This document shows positions 1 through 8,490 of a stretch of 64,000 nucleotides of DNA, in pieces. Source of the DNA: Polaromonas sp. GTDB lineage: Bacteria > Pseudomonadota > Gammaproteobacteria > Burkholderiales > Burkholderiaceae_C. A program made the position numbers and the translations under genes. How positions within the stretch are numbered: the first letter of the stretch is position 1; every line of letters starts with the position of its first letter. Where the stretch lies: NCBI RefSeq assembly GCF_029945685.1, contig NZ_JAQSDA010000003.1, positions 278,468-342,467 on the forward strand. The letters run 5' to 3'. The notes under the pieces are model-generated. The model ran no database searches, was not told the DNA's origin, and saw only the letters and a list, made by a program, of their open reading frames with translations.

Positions 1-262
1 GCTGCACGATGTAGGCCGGGTCCTGGGCCGTGATGTTGCCGCCCTTGAACTCGATGGAACCCTTGCGCGGATCGATGATGCCGGAGATGGTTTTCAGGAT
101 GGTGGTTTTACCGGCGCCGTTCGAGCCCAGCACGGTGGCGATCTCGCCGCGCCGCACCTGCAGGCTGACACCGCGTATGGCCTTGATCGGGCCGTAAGAA
201 CTCTCGACGTTGAGAAGCTTGAGCACGGGCTGGTCGCTCACAGGAGGAGGTGTGGCGCTCAT
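1..262 (-). CDS. livF: Branched-chain amino-acid ABC transporter ATP-binding protein LivF (partial)
   Basis: This is the N-terminal 87 codons of an ABC ATPase that powers uptake of branched-chain amino acids or related substrates at the inner membrane. The Walker A motif GSNGAGKTT is at about residues 47-55, in the LivF context (SYGPIKAIRGVSL before it, ISGIIDPRKGSIEFKG after it). The gene runs off the left edge, so the signature and Walker B motifs are not in the window. The start ATG overlaps the livG stop (ATGA), which implies translational coupling. It is the last of four transporter genes in the order livH-livM-livG-livF; no substrate-binding protein gene is present here. Confidence 0.93.
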   Translation of the reverse strand, partial: MSATPPPVSDQPVLKLLNVESSYGPIKAIRGVSLQVRRGEIATVLGSNGAGKTTILKTISGIIDPRKGSIEFKGGNITAQDPAYIVQ

Positions 263-1110
263 GAGCGGACCTCACTATGCAAATCGACAGCCTTGTGTTG
301 CCGGCGCAGCGAGGACACATCGTCGATGGAGCCGAGGTAGGCCTCGATCACACCAGGATCGGTCTGGACTTCACGCGGGGTACCCATGGCCAGTACCTCG
401 CCCTGGTTCATGGCCAGCACGCGGTCGGATACCTTGGAGACCAGCGTCATGTCGTGTTCGACCATCAAGACAGTGATGCCCAGTTCGTTCTTGATGTCCT
501 GAATCCAGAAAGCCATGTCGTCAGTTTCCTCCACGTTGAGGCCGGATGAAGGTTCGTCCAGCAGCAGCAGCCTGGGTTCGGTGCACAGCGCGCGCGCCAG
601 CTCCACCACCTTGCGCACGCCGTAAGGCAGGCCGGCCACGTAGGAATCGCGATGATGCTGCAGGTCCAGCAGGTCGATGATCTGCTCGGCTTTTTCGCGT
701 GCCTGGATTTCCGCCTCACGAGTTTTCCGGGTGAAGAAAATCTCGCTCCATAAACCCGTCTTGCGGTGTGTGTGCCGGCCAATCAGCAGGTTGTGCAACA
801 CCGTCGCATGCTCGAACAGCTCGATGTTCTGGAAGGTGCGGGCGATGCCCAGCGCGGCGATTTTGTGTGGGGGCTGCTCAGTCAGCCTGGCGCCCAGGTA
901 ATCAATGTCGCCCGAGGTGGGTGTGTAGATGCGGCTGATCAGGTTGAACACGGTGGTCTTGCCAGCGCCGTTGGGGCCGATCAGGGTGAAGACTTCTCCC
1001 TGCTTCACATCGAAACTGACATTGTTGACGGCAAGCACGCCGCCGAAACGGACGCTCAGGTTGCGTGCCGACAGCAGCGGCTGACCGGCGGGTTGTTGTA
1101 TCTGGCTCAT
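259..1110 (-). CDS. livG: Branched-chain amino-acid ABC transporter ATP-binding protein LivG
   Basis: This 283-aa cytoplasmic ATPase is the partner of LivF. It has Walker A GPNGAGKTT at about residues 45-53, the family-typical IARTFQNIELF Q-loop, a Walker B of LLLLDEPSSGLN, and an H-loop in MVEHDM. The C-terminus carries the LivG-type tail (DPGVIEAYLG). Its start overlaps the livM stop and its stop overlaps the livF start, both as ATGA. The signature motif reads LPYGVRKVVELARAL rather than LSGGQ, a common LivG variant (LPYGxQR) but with V in place of Q. The substrate cannot be fixed from sequence; LivFGHM systems also carry amides, urea and aromatic acids. Confidence 0.95.
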   Translation of the reverse strand: MSQIQQPAGQPLLSARNLSVRFGGVLAVNNVSFDVKQGEVFTLIGPNGAGKTTVFNLISRIYTPTSGDIDYLGARLTEQPPHKIAALGIARTFQNIELFEHATVLHNLLIGRHTHRKTGLWSEIFFTRKTREAEIQAREKAEQIIDLLDLQHHRDSYVAGLPYGVRKVVELARALCTEPRLLLLDEPSSGLNVEETDDMAFWIQDIKNELGITVLMVEHDMTLVSKVSDRVLAMNQGEVLAMGTPREVQTDPGVIEAYLGSIDDVSSLRRQHKAVDLHSEVRS

Positions 1111-2183
1111 TTCAGACGGTCCGATTTCTGGAAGGATTTCTGGCGCTTGAACATGCCCTTGCGGTAGAAGGGGAAGGTCTGCAGATAGGTGCGGACTTTC
1201 AGCCAGCGCCCGTACAGACCCAGGGGCTCAAACAGCACAAAACCAATCAACACCAGGCCGTACACCAGCCCCTGCAGGCCAGGTGCCTGACCAATGAAAG
1301 CCGGCAGGTAGTCCTTGACCAGTGCGATGGCCTGGGGCATGGAGATCAGGAAGATGGCGCCCAGGAATGCGCCATGCACCGAGCCCAGGCCGCCGACCAC
1401 AATCATCAGGAGCAGGTCGATCGACTGCAGGATGTTGAACTGGTCAGGCGAAATGAATTGCAGCTTGTGCGCGTACAGGGCGCCGGCGATGCCGGCGAGG
1501 CCGGCGGACAGCGCAAACGACAGCGTCTTGTACCGCGCCAGGTGAATGCCCATGCTTTGCGCGGAGATTTCCGAGTCGCGGATGGCCACAAAGGCGCGGC
1601 CGGTGGGCGAACGCAGCAGGTTGAGGATGCCCAGCGTGGCGCCAATGGCAATCACCAGGCAGAGGAAATAAAAGGCTTCACCGCTGCCCAGTTTCCAGCC
1701 GAACATGTCCGGTGCCTTGATGTGGATGCCGGCATTGCCGCCAGTGACCGACTCCCAGCGGGCAAACACTTCCTCGACAATGAAACCGAAGGACAGTGTG
1801 GCAATGCCCAGGTAGATGCCCTTCACGCGCAGCGCCGGCAGGCCGACGATCAGGCCCACCGCGGCCGAGAGGCCGGCCGCGCAGGCCAGCGCGATGGGAA
1901 AGGGCACGCCGGCGTTGGTCATGACCGCCTGGGTGTAGGCGCCCACGCCGAGAAACGCCGCATGGCCCAGCGAAAACAGTCCGGTAAATCCCGCCAGCAG
2001 CATCAGCCCGAGGCCGGCGATCGAATAGATCAGGATGAAGGTGAGCTGGGCCAGCCAGTACTCCGCAAAAATCCAGGGCGCCGCGACCAGCAGCAGCACC
2101 AGCGCGCTGTACCAGAAGATATGGCCGCCGTGCTTGGCAAGATTGATGTCCTGCCCGTAGTCGGTCTTGAAGATAAAGCGCAT
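1107..2183 (-). CDS. livM: Branched-chain amino-acid ABC transporter permease LivM
   Basis: This 358-aa inner-membrane permease has roughly 8-10 hydrophobic segments. It shows LivM hallmarks: an N-terminal TM block with IAGLGLMLLAGFTGLFSLGHAAF, the RVKGIYLGIATLSFGFIVEEV segment, and the cytoplasmic coupling region SPTGRAFVAIRDSEISAQSMGI, which would contact the ATPases. The C-terminal 25-30 residues are basic and non-membrane. It lies 140 bp downstream of livH, and that gap is filled by an R2 repeat, so the operon is interrupted by a structured GC-rich element at this point only. LivM and LivH should form the heterodimeric channel. Confidence 0.94.
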   Translation of the reverse strand: MRFIFKTDYGQDINLAKHGGHIFWYSALVLLLVAAPWIFAEYWLAQLTFILIYSIAGLGLMLLAGFTGLFSLGHAAFLGVGAYTQAVMTNAGVPFPIALACAAGLSAAVGLIVGLPALRVKGIYLGIATLSFGFIVEEVFARWESVTGGNAGIHIKAPDMFGWKLGSGEAFYFLCLVIAIGATLGILNLLRSPTGRAFVAIRDSEISAQSMGIHLARYKTLSFALSAGLAGIAGALYAHKLQFISPDQFNILQSIDLLLMIVVGGLGSVHGAFLGAIFLISMPQAIALVKDYLPAFIGQAPGLQGLVYGLVLIGFVLFEPLGLYGRWLKVRTYLQTFPFYRKGMFKRQKSFQKSDRLK

Positions 2184-2225
2184 GAGTTATTTTTCTGATT
2201 GCAATGACAACGGGCGTGAGATCCC

Positions 2226-2323
2226 CAACTTCAAGCAGGGACCGCGGAACCGGCTTTGCCGGGCCGCAGGCGCAGCGGCCCCCCCGGGGGGCAGCGTATT
2301 ACACGAAGTGAAAAGCGTGGGGG
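2226..2323 (-). repeat. R2 dispersed GC-rich repeat, copy 1 (livH-livM gap)
   Basis: A ~100-nt element made of several short palindromes: a CCGGC..GCCGG arm, a GGCCCCCC/GGGGGG arm and a CACTTCGTG-type arm. It starts directly at the livH stop codon on the minus strand. Similar copies lie at 28205-28275, 28328-28429 and 56391-56489, with a shorter variant at 42734-42805. Its position inside the liv operon suggests a role in mRNA processing, stability or partial termination (inference). Confidence 0.8.
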
Positions 2324-3199
2324 TCATACCTTCTTTCTTAGTTTTTCGCCGAACAGTCCGTTGGGCTTGACCATGAGCATGATCAGCACCACCACGTAGG
2401 CGGCGATGTCCTTGATCCCGTCGGGCGCGTAGAAGCCGGCCAGAGATTCGACGATGCCGATGATCAGGCCGCCCACAATCGCGCCGGGCAGGCTGCCGAA
2501 GCCGCCGACCACTGCCGCCGGAAATGCCTTCAAGCCGATAAAGCCCATGTTGGCGTGCACAAAGGTGATGGGGGCCAGCAGCAGGCCCGCGACGGCTGCC
2601 ACGGCTGCGGCCAGCCCCCACACCAGCCCGTTGAGCCGCTTGACCGGAATGCCCATGTAGTACGCGGCGAGCTGGTTCTGCGAGGAAGCCTGCATGGCGA
2701 TGCCCAGCTTGCTGTATTTGAAGAGTGCGAACAGTGCCAGGCAGAGTACCGCCGTGCTGCCGATCACGGCCATCTGCTCGACATTGAGGACCAGGGCGCC
2801 CACGTTCCAGATCATGTCCTTGTAGGGCACAGGCAGGGTGTGGGTTTCCGTGCCTATGCCGGGAATCATGGTGATCAGCCCGCGTGCCACGTAGCCGACC
2901 CCTATGGTCAGCATCACGATGGAAAACGCCGGCTGGCCCAGGATGGGCCGTATCACCAGCCGTTCAAGCAGCACGCCGAACAGGGCCATGCCGGCAATCG
3001 AGCTGAGGATGGCCAGCCAGAACGGAAAACCCAGCATGGTCATGCAGGCCAGGCCGCCAAACGCGCCCAGCATCATGAGCTCACCCTGGGCGAAGCTCAC
3101 GGTTTCGGTGGCCTTGTAAATCAGGACAAAACCCAGGGCAATGAGCCCGTAGATGCAGCCTTGCGCGATGCCGCTGATGATCAATTGCAATAACTGCAC
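2324..3199 (-). CDS. livH: Branched-chain amino-acid ABC transporter permease LivH
   Basis: This 291-aa inner-membrane permease is the channel partner of LivM. It starts VQLLQLIISGIAQGCIYGL and continues with the LivH-typical ALGFVLIYKATETVSFAQGE and the coupling region GIAMQASSQNQLAAYYMGI. I chose the GTG at 3199 because a GGAG ribosome-binding site sits just upstream and because LivH proteins begin at this point; the open frame extends 64 codons further upstream but that stretch looks non-coding. It is the first gene of the liv operon. An AT-rich stretch at about 3200-3240 may hold the promoter, divergent from the AtuA-like operon. Confidence 0.93.
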   Translation of the reverse strand: MQLLQLIISGIAQGCIYGLIALGFVLIYKATETVSFAQGELMMLGAFGGLACMTMLGFPFWLAILSSIAGMALFGVLLERLVIRPILGQPAFSIVMLTIGVGYVARGLITMIPGIGTETHTLPVPYKDMIWNVGALVLNVEQMAVIGSTAVLCLALFALFKYSKLGIAMQASSQNQLAAYYMGIPVKRLNGLVWGLAAAVAAVAGLLLAPITFVHANMGFIGLKAFPAAVVGGFGSLPGAIVGGLIIGIVESLAGFYAPDGIKDIAAYVVVLIMLMVKPNGLFGEKLRKKV

Positions 3200-3321
3200 T
3201 TTTACTCCACAATAAATTTTACAAAGCAGGCGCTTGGTAAAAATAAAGCAACAGGCTGCCGGCGGAACCCATTGCTTTTTTCTGACTCGAATCTGACGGG
3301 AGTGATCATGAGCTGCATTCA

Positions 3322-4716
3322 ATGAAAAAATCAATCCGGATTGGTGCCGGGTTGGGTTTCTACGGAGACGCATGGGAACCGGTGCTCGCAAGCATCGAGC
3401 GTGGAGGGGTTCAGTACATCGCCAGCGACCACCTCGCGGAGCTCACACTGGCCATCCTGCAGAAGGATCTGCAACGTGATGTTTCCCTCGGCTACGCTAG
3501 GGACGTGGTGCCCATGCTTCTGTGTTTGTGGCCTGCGATGGCGCAGCGAAAAGTGCGCTTCATCTGCAACGCCGGCGGGCTCAATCCGGCCGGTGCCGCG
3601 GCCGCCGTCCGCGAGGCTTTTTCGGCAAAAGGGTGGACCGCACGCGTCGCCGTTGTGACAGGTGACGAGGTGTTGCAACAGGTCAGCGGGCTGGCGCCGG
3701 CGCACATGTTCAGCGGCGCCCCGTTTGAAGCCGTGCGTGAGCGCATGGTGTTTGCCAATGCCTACCTCGGTGCGCGGCCGATTGTTTCTGCGCTGCAGCA
3801 AGGTGCGGACATCGTGATCACCGGCCGGGTCGCCGATGCCGCCCTGTTTCTGGGGCCGCTGGTGCACGAGTTCAACTGGAACCTCGGCGACGCAGAAGAT
3901 GCAGCGACACCGGCCGACCTGAACCGTCTGGCGCAAGGCCTTGCGGTCGGGCATCTGCTTGAATGCTCAGGCCAGGGCAGTGGCGGCAACTTCGGCAGCG
4001 CCCAGGCCTGGAAAGCCATCCCCGACCTCGCCCACATCGGTTACCCGATTGCCGAGGTCCGTGAGGACGGCGAGGCGGTGATCACCAAGGCGCCGGGCAC
4101 CGGCGGGCGCATCAATTTCGACACGGTGCGCCAGCAATTGCTCTACGAAGTGCACAACCCGCATGCCTATGTCTCGCCCGATGTGGTGCTGGACATGTCC
4201 ACCATCCATCTTGAGGACCTGGGTCAGGACCGCGTGCGTTTGACGGGCGCCACGGGCCATCCACGAACCGACCAGCTCAAGGTGGTCGGTGGCTACCGGG
4301 ACGGCTTCAAGGCCGAGGTGACCTGGGGGTTCAGTTGGCCGGACGCTTATGACAAGGCGCTGGCGGCGGTGGAGATGGTGAAGGCCCAGCTCGCCGACAA
4401 GGGCGTGCCGCACGAGGCCCTGTTTGTCGAGTTCCCGGGCTTGAATTCGGCGCACGGCGCGCTGGCGTCCCTGCCCGGTGCTCAGGCGCTGGCCGAGCTC
4501 AACGAAGTCTGGGTGCGCATGGTGCTGCGCACACGCGACAAAAAAGCTGCCGACGGTTTTGGCCGGCTGTTCCCCTGGATGGGTTTGAGCGGGCCGGCCT
4601 ACACCTGCGGCTTTCACGGCCTGCACAACACCAGCGAGCTGCTGGGCATCTGGCCGACCCTGATCGACCGCAGCCTGGTCGAGCCGAACACCCGTGTGGA
4701 GCTGCGGCAGACATGA
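3322..4716 (+). CDS. AtuA-like (DUF1446) acyclic terpene utilization family protein, main domain
   Basis: A 464-aa cytoplasmic protein matching the AtuA/DUF1446 family. It has the N-terminal RIGAGLGFYGDAWEPVL block, the FICNAGGLNPAGAA motif, the DIVITGRVADAALFLGPLVHEF block and the HLLECSGQGSGGNFG motif, which are shared landmarks of this family. In Pseudomonas, atuA belongs to the citronellol/geranyl catabolic cluster but its catalytic role is not settled. The family's C-terminal domain is encoded here as the separate next ORF, overlapping by 4 bases. With the enoyl-CoA hydratase behind it, the operon points to degradation of branched or terpenoid acyl-CoAs. It is divergent from livH with a 122-bp gap. 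Confidence 0.85.
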   Translation: MKKSIRIGAGLGFYGDAWEPVLASIERGGVQYIASDHLAELTLAILQKDLQRDVSLGYARDVVPMLLCLWPAMAQRKVRFICNAGGLNPAGAAAAVREAFSAKGWTARVAVVTGDEVLQQVSGLAPAHMFSGAPFEAVRERMVFANAYLGARPIVSALQQGADIVITGRVADAALFLGPLVHEFNWNLGDAEDAATPADLNRLAQGLAVGHLLECSGQGSGGNFGSAQAWKAIPDLAHIGYPIAEVREDGEAVITKAPGTGGRINFDTVRQQLLYEVHNPHAYVSPDVVLDMSTIHLEDLGQDRVRLTGATGHPRTDQLKVVGGYRDGFKAEVTWGFSWPDAYDKALAAVEMVKAQLADKGVPHEALFVEFPGLNSAHGALASLPGAQALAELNEVWVRMVLRTRDKKAADGFGRLFPWMGLSGPAYTCGFHGLHNTSELLGIWPTLIDRSLVEPNTRVELRQT

Positions 4717-5102
4717 CAACGCCCACTCAAAAAATGCAGCTCGTCCGGCTGGCTCATGCACGCAGCGGCGACAAGGCCGACTGGGTGGACTTCGGCCTGT
4801 TTGCCTGGAATGAATCGGGTTACGCCGTGCTGGCGCGCGAGGTCACGGCGCAGCGGGTGCAGGCCCACTTTGCCCCCTGGCTGCCGGGCAAAGTCGAGTG
4901 CTGGTATTTACCGAATATCCTGGCAATCAAGCTGGTGCTGCACGACGCGTTGCAGGGCGGCGGTGCGCGCAACCTGCGCCTGGACAACCTGGGAAAGTCC
5001 ATGGCGGCGGCGCTGCTGCGCATGGACATCAACGTGACCGCCGACGAACTCGCCGCCTGCCTGGCGGCGCCGCGTGTCGGCTGGTGGGGAGACCAAAAAT
5101 GA
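4713..5102 (+). CDS. AtuA-like C-terminal (ferredoxin-fold) domain protein
   Basis: A 129-aa protein matching the C-terminal AtuA-like domain. Key stretches are LVRLAHARSGDKADWVDFG near the N-terminus, WYLPNILAIKLVLHDAL in the middle and GGARNLRLDNLGKSMAAALLRM. In many bacteria this domain is fused to the DUF1446 domain; here it is a separate chain. Its ATG overlaps the stop of the preceding gene (ATGA) and its stop overlaps the start of the enoyl-CoA hydratase (ATGA), so the three are almost certainly co-translated and the two AtuA parts probably assemble. The biochemical function is unknown. Confidence 0.82.
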   Translation: MTTPTQKMQLVRLAHARSGDKADWVDFGLFAWNESGYAVLAREVTAQRVQAHFAPWLPGKVECWYLPNILAIKLVLHDALQGGGARNLRLDNLGKSMAAALLRMDINVTADELAACLAAPRVGWWGDQK

Positions 5103-5899
5103 CGATACATGTCGAAAAAGACGGCGAGATCACGGTCATCACGATGGACCGGCCTGACGTGCGAAACGCGGTGGACAGCGACCATGCGCGTGCGCTGTAC
5201 GACGCTTTTCTGGCTTTTGATGCCGACGACAGCGCGAAAGTCGCGGTGTTTCATGGCGCGCATGGGCATTTTTGCGCCGGCTGGGATTTGCAGTTCGGCG
5301 CAAAGATGATGCGCGAAGCCCGGGGTGGCGAATCGGGTGTGTTTGCCGATCTGGACTTTCAGCCGGAAGACGTGCACCCCTTGGGCCCGATGGGCCCGTC
5401 GCGACTGCTGCTGTCCAAGCCGGTGATTGCCGCCGTCAGCGGCGCGGCTGTGGCCGGCGGCATGGAGCTCGCCTTGTGGTGCGACATGCGGGTGATGGAG
5501 GACGACGCCTATTTCGGCGTCTATTGCCGCCGCTTCGGCGTGCCGCTGATCGACGGCGGCACGGTGCGCCTGCCTCGTCTGGTCGGCATGGGCCATGCCA
5601 TGGACCTGATTCTGACCGGGCGCAAGGTCGAGGCCGCTGAAGCGCTGCAAATGGGCCTGTGCAACCGGGTCGTGCCCAGAGGAACGGTTCGCGAGGCGGC
5701 CTTGGTGCTGGCGCGGCAACTCGCGGCCTTTCCGCAGAAAACCATGCTGGCTGATCGCCAGAGTGCCTATACGCAGTGGGACCTGCCCCTGCCCCAGGCG
5801 CTCAAGCAGGAGTGGGCGCGCGGCAGCCTGTGTATCGGCGAAGGTCTGCAGGGCGCGGCCCGGTTTGCCGATGGCCAGGGCCGGCACGGCAGGTTTTGA
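5099..5899 (+). CDS. Enoyl-CoA hydratase/isomerase family protein (crotonase fold)
   Basis: A 266-aa crotonase-superfamily protein. The oxyanion-hole segments are HFCAGWDLQ (about residues 58-66) and SGAAVAGGMELALWCDMR, in which the Glu of GGMELA matches the first catalytic Glu of hydratases. The second catalytic Glu position falls in FGVPLIDGGTVRLPRL and is not clearly a Glu, so the exact reaction (hydratase, isomerase or other) is open. The start ATG overlaps the stop of the AtuA-like C-terminal gene, making it the third gene of the operon. The substrate is probably a branched or unsaturated acyl-CoA (inference from context). Confidence 0.88.
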   Translation: MTIHVEKDGEITVITMDRPDVRNAVDSDHARALYDAFLAFDADDSAKVAVFHGAHGHFCAGWDLQFGAKMMREARGGESGVFADLDFQPEDVHPLGPMGPSRLLLSKPVIAAVSGAAVAGGMELALWCDMRVMEDDAYFGVYCRRFGVPLIDGGTVRLPRLVGMGHAMDLILTGRKVEAAEALQMGLCNRVVPRGTVREAALVLARQLAAFPQKTMLADRQSAYTQWDLPLPQALKQEWARGSLCIGEGLQGAARFADGQGRHGRF

Positions 5900-5910
5900 G
5901 TATCAGATTT

Positions 5911-5960
5911 GCCTCCAGCCCTTGTCCCCAGGGCGTGAATAGCTATAAAAAGTGTAGCAA
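5911..5960 (+). repeat. R1 dispersed ~50-nt repeat (intergenic copy)
   Basis: The copy has the R1 landmarks in order: AGCCCTTG, a GGGCG block, then AGCTAT and TAGCA flanking a short AT-rich loop. It lies between the convergent ends of the enoyl-CoA hydratase and thioesterase genes. The AGCTAT/TAGC part can form a small hairpin. Confidence 0.8.
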
Positions 5961-5962
5961 TT

Positions 5963-6400
5963 CTAGGGCCGCGGCAGCGACGACGGCGGCACCGGACGCG
6001 GCTGGCCCTGGTCGTCGATCGCCACATAGGTCACGCTGGCCTCGGTCACCTTGATGTAGCTGCCCTGCGAGCCAAAACGCTCGGCATACACCTCGACCTT
6101 GACCGTCATCGAGGTGCGGCCTATGCGCGTGAGCTCCGAATAAAAGGACAGGATGTCGCCAACACGCACCGGCTGCTTGAAGATGAACTCGTTGACCGCG
6201 ACGGTGGCCATACGGCCGCCGGCGTACCGCGCCGGGATCACCGAGCCGGCCAGGTCGACCTGGGCCATGACCCAGCCGCCAAAGATGTCGCCGTTGGCGT
6301 TGCAGTCCGCCGGCATCGGGATCACCTTGAGCACCAGTTCCTTGTCCAGGGGCAACTTGACGCTCAAGGGGGCATTGGGAAGGCTGGATTCGATGGACAT
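5963..6400 (-). CDS. yciA: YciA-like acyl-CoA thioesterase
   Basis: A 145-aa single hotdog-fold domain. The conserved NANGDIFGGWVMAQVDLAGSV block contains the helix with the catalytic Asp of YciA-type thioesterases. It is followed by VAVNEFIFKQPVRVGDILSFY and the strand with GRTSMTVKVEVYAE. It should hydrolyse acyl-CoAs to free acids and CoA in the cytoplasm. I chose the MSIESS start at 6400; the open frame extends far upstream, but that part is antisense to the ABC exporter gene. It is convergent with the enoyl-CoA hydratase and divergent from the exporter, with only 48 bp to the next start. Confidence 0.88.
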   Translation of the reverse strand: MSIESSLPNAPLSVKLPLDKELVLKVIPMPADCNANGDIFGGWVMAQVDLAGSVIPARYAGGRMATVAVNEFIFKQPVRVGDILSFYSELTRIGRTSMTVKVEVYAERFGSQGSYIKVTEASVTYVAIDDQGQPRPVPPSSLPRP

Positions 6401-6434
6401 AGGCACAATCGGTAGTGGAAAAGTCAAACAACAG

Positions 6435-6440
6435 GACAAT
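6435..6440 (+). promoter_or_regulatory. Putative -10 element (GACAAT) for the Atm1-type exporter
   Basis: GACAAT ends 8 nt before the ATG at 6449, so transcription would start at or within a base or two of the start codon. No good Shine-Dalgarno lies at normal spacing before that ATG. A clear -35 is not seen. Confidence 0.4.
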
Positions 6441-6448
6441 TGTCTCCG

Positions 6449-8296
6449 ATGCGCTCCTATGCCCCCGCCACCGAAACGCCGCCCGCCCCGGGCGCAGCTC
6501 CCAAACCTGAACTGAACCGCTCTGACTGGGCGACCCTGCGGCGCCTGTTTCCCTACCTCTGGGACTACAAGTGGCGCGTGATGGCTGCGCTGGCCTTCAT
6601 GGTGGGCGCCAAACTCGCCAACGTCGGCGTGCCGCTGTTGCTGAAAAACCTGGTCGACGCCATGAGTTTCAAGCCCGGCGCGGTGGAGGCCGTGCTGATC
6701 GTGCCGGTCGCGCTGCTGGTGGGTTACGGGCTGCTCAGGCTGTCGACCTCGCTGTTCACCGAGCTGCGCGAGCTGGTGTTTGCCAAGGCCACCGAGGGCG
6801 CAGCGCGCCGGATTTCGCTGGAAGTGTTTCGCCACCTGCATGCGCTGAGCCTGCGTTTTCACCTCGAGCGCCAGACCGGCGGCATGACGCGCGACATCGA
6901 GCGCGGCACGCGTGGCGTGCATTCGCTGATTTCCTATTCGCTCTACAGCATCATCCCGACACTGATCGAAGTCACGCTGGTGCTGACGCTGCTGGCGGTC
7001 AAGTTCGACGTCTGGTTTGCCGGCATCACCATCATTGCGCTGGTGTTCTACATCACCTTCACCGTGACCGTGACCGAATGGCGTACCAAGTTCCGCAAGG
7101 AAATGAACGAGCTGGACTCCTCGGCGCACAGCCGCGCGATCGACTCGCTGCTCAATTACGAAACCGTCAAGTACTTCAACAACGAGGAGTTCGAGGCGCA
7201 GCGTTACGACGAAAACCTCAAGCGTTACCGCCGCGCCGCCGTCAAGAGCCAGACCACGCTGAGCCTGCTCAACACCGGCCAGCAGCTGATCATCGCCACC
7301 GGCCTGGTGGCCATGCTGTGGCGCGCCACCCAGGGCGTGGTTGATGGCCGCATGACGCTGGGCGACCTGGTCATGGTCAATGCCTTCATGATCCAGCTCT
7401 ACATTCCGCTGGGCTTTCTGGGCGTGCTGTACCGCGAGATCAAGCAAAGCCTGACCGACCTGTCCAAGATGTTTACCCTGATGGAGCGCGAGCGCGAGAT
7501 CGCCGACCAGCCCGGCGCGCCGGCGCTCGCCCTGCAGGCCTCGCCGGAAGTGCGTTTTGAAAATGTCAGTTTTGCCTACGAGGCGTCCCGGCCCATCCTG
7601 CACAACATCAGCTTCGTGATACCGCCGGGCAAGACGGTGGCCGTGGTCGGATCGTCAGGTGCCGGCAAGTCCACCCTGGCGCGCCTGCTGTTCCGTTTCT
7701 ACGACGTGGGCATTCCAGGCGGGCCGTCGGTGGGTGGGGGCCGCATCACCATCGCCGGCCAGGACATCAAGCAGCTGACCCAGGCCAGTGTGCGCCAGGC
7801 CATCGGCATCGTGCCGCAGGACACCGTGCTGTTCAACGACACGGTCGAATACAACATCGCCTACGGCAAACCCGGCGCCAGCCGCGCCGAGGTGGAAGAG
7901 GCCGCGCGCGCGGCGCGTATCCATGACTTCATCAGCTCCACGCCCGCTGGCTACGCCACCATGGTCGGCGAGCGCGGCCTGAAACTCTCGGGCGGCGAGA
8001 AGCAGCGTGTGGCGATTGCCCGCACCCTGCTGAAAAACCCGCCCATCATGATTTTTGACGAAGCCACCTCGGCGCTGGACTCGGCCAACGAACGCGCCAT
8101 CCAGGCCGAGCTGCGCAGCATTGCCGAGAACAAAACCACGCTGGTGGTGGCGCACCGCCTGTCCACCGTGGTCGACGCGCACGAGATCCTGGTGATGGAA
8201 GCCGGCCAGATCATCGAGCGCGGCACCCATGCCGCCCTGCTGGCTCTGGGCGGCCGCTACGCCTCCATGTGGGCGCTGCAGCAGAGTTCCGAGTGA
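6449..8296 (+). CDS. Atm1/HMT1-type ABC exporter (fused permease-ATPase)
   Basis: A 615-aa half-transporter. The N-terminal ~330 residues hold six membrane segments with the Atm1-type GVRGVHSLISYSLYSIIPTL and NDSLLNYETVK-like (AIDSLLNYETVKYFNNEEFE) coupling blocks. The C-terminal ATPase has Walker A GSSGAGKST, the signature LSGGEKQRVAIARTLL, and Walker B PPIMIFDEATSALD. A Gly-rich insert (GIPGGPSVGGG) follows the Walker A helix. Bacterial Atm1 proteins export glutathione-linked metal or persulfide species, and this is the likely role. It should act as a homodimer. Start choice: ATG 6449; an upstream in-frame TTG at 6440 is the alternative. Confidence 0.9.
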   Translation: MRSYAPATETPPAPGAAPKPELNRSDWATLRRLFPYLWDYKWRVMAALAFMVGAKLANVGVPLLLKNLVDAMSFKPGAVEAVLIVPVALLVGYGLLRLSTSLFTELRELVFAKATEGAARRISLEVFRHLHALSLRFHLERQTGGMTRDIERGTRGVHSLISYSLYSIIPTLIEVTLVLTLLAVKFDVWFAGITIIALVFYITFTVTVTEWRTKFRKEMNELDSSAHSRAIDSLLNYETVKYFNNEEFEAQRYDENLKRYRRAAVKSQTTLSLLNTGQQLIIATGLVAMLWRATQGVVDGRMTLGDLVMVNAFMIQLYIPLGFLGVLYREIKQSLTDLSKMFTLMEREREIADQPGAPALALQASPEVRFENVSFAYEASRPILHNISFVIPPGKTVAVVGSSGAGKSTLARLLFRFYDVGIPGGPSVGGGRITIAGQDIKQLTQASVRQAIGIVPQDTVLFNDTVEYNIAYGKPGASRAEVEEAARAARIHDFISSTPAGYATMVGERGLKLSGGEKQRVAIARTLLKNPPIMIFDEATSALDSANERAIQAELRSIAENKTTLVVAHRLSTVVDAHEILVMEAGQIIERGTHAALLALGGRYASMWALQQSSE

Positions 8297-8312
8297 ACCT
8301 TGAAATGTTTTC

Positions 8313-8363
8313 GGTCTGCAGCCCAATGAAGGCGGGCGCGAGAAGCTATGATTTAGATAGCTA
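8313..8363 (+). repeat. R1 dispersed ~50-nt repeat (intergenic copy)
   Basis: The landmarks are GCAGCCC, GGCGGGCGCGAGAAGCTAT and GATAGCTAG. It lies between the ABC exporter and the LysR gene, directly downstream of the exporter stop. The GCTAT/ATAGC arms are complementary. Confidence 0.75.
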
Positions 8364-8477
8364 GAGCAGCAGCCTGGCCAACACCATGGCGTGACGGGCC
8401 GCCCCCCGGTCGGCTGGCCGGCTTCAAAATGGCTTCCCCGTGGGATTCCCCGTAGACCCTGGCCTGTCCCCAACTCG

Positions 8478-8483
8478 CATAAT
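8478..8483 (+). promoter_or_regulatory. Putative -10 element (CATAAT) for the LysR-family gene
   Basis: CATAAT ends 7 nt before the ATG at 8491, which would give a leaderless or near-leaderless mRNA. No Shine-Dalgarno is seen before the start. Confidence 0.4.
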
Positions 8484-8490
8484 CGAAATC

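Noticed and set aside
1065..2198. 377-codon open frame on the + strand opposite livM
   Set aside because: A shadow of GC-rich codon bias in livM; livM has all family motifs.
5963..7603. 546-codon frame extending the thioesterase through the Atm1-like gene
   Set aside because: Only the last ~145 codons match a family; the rest is antisense to the exporter.
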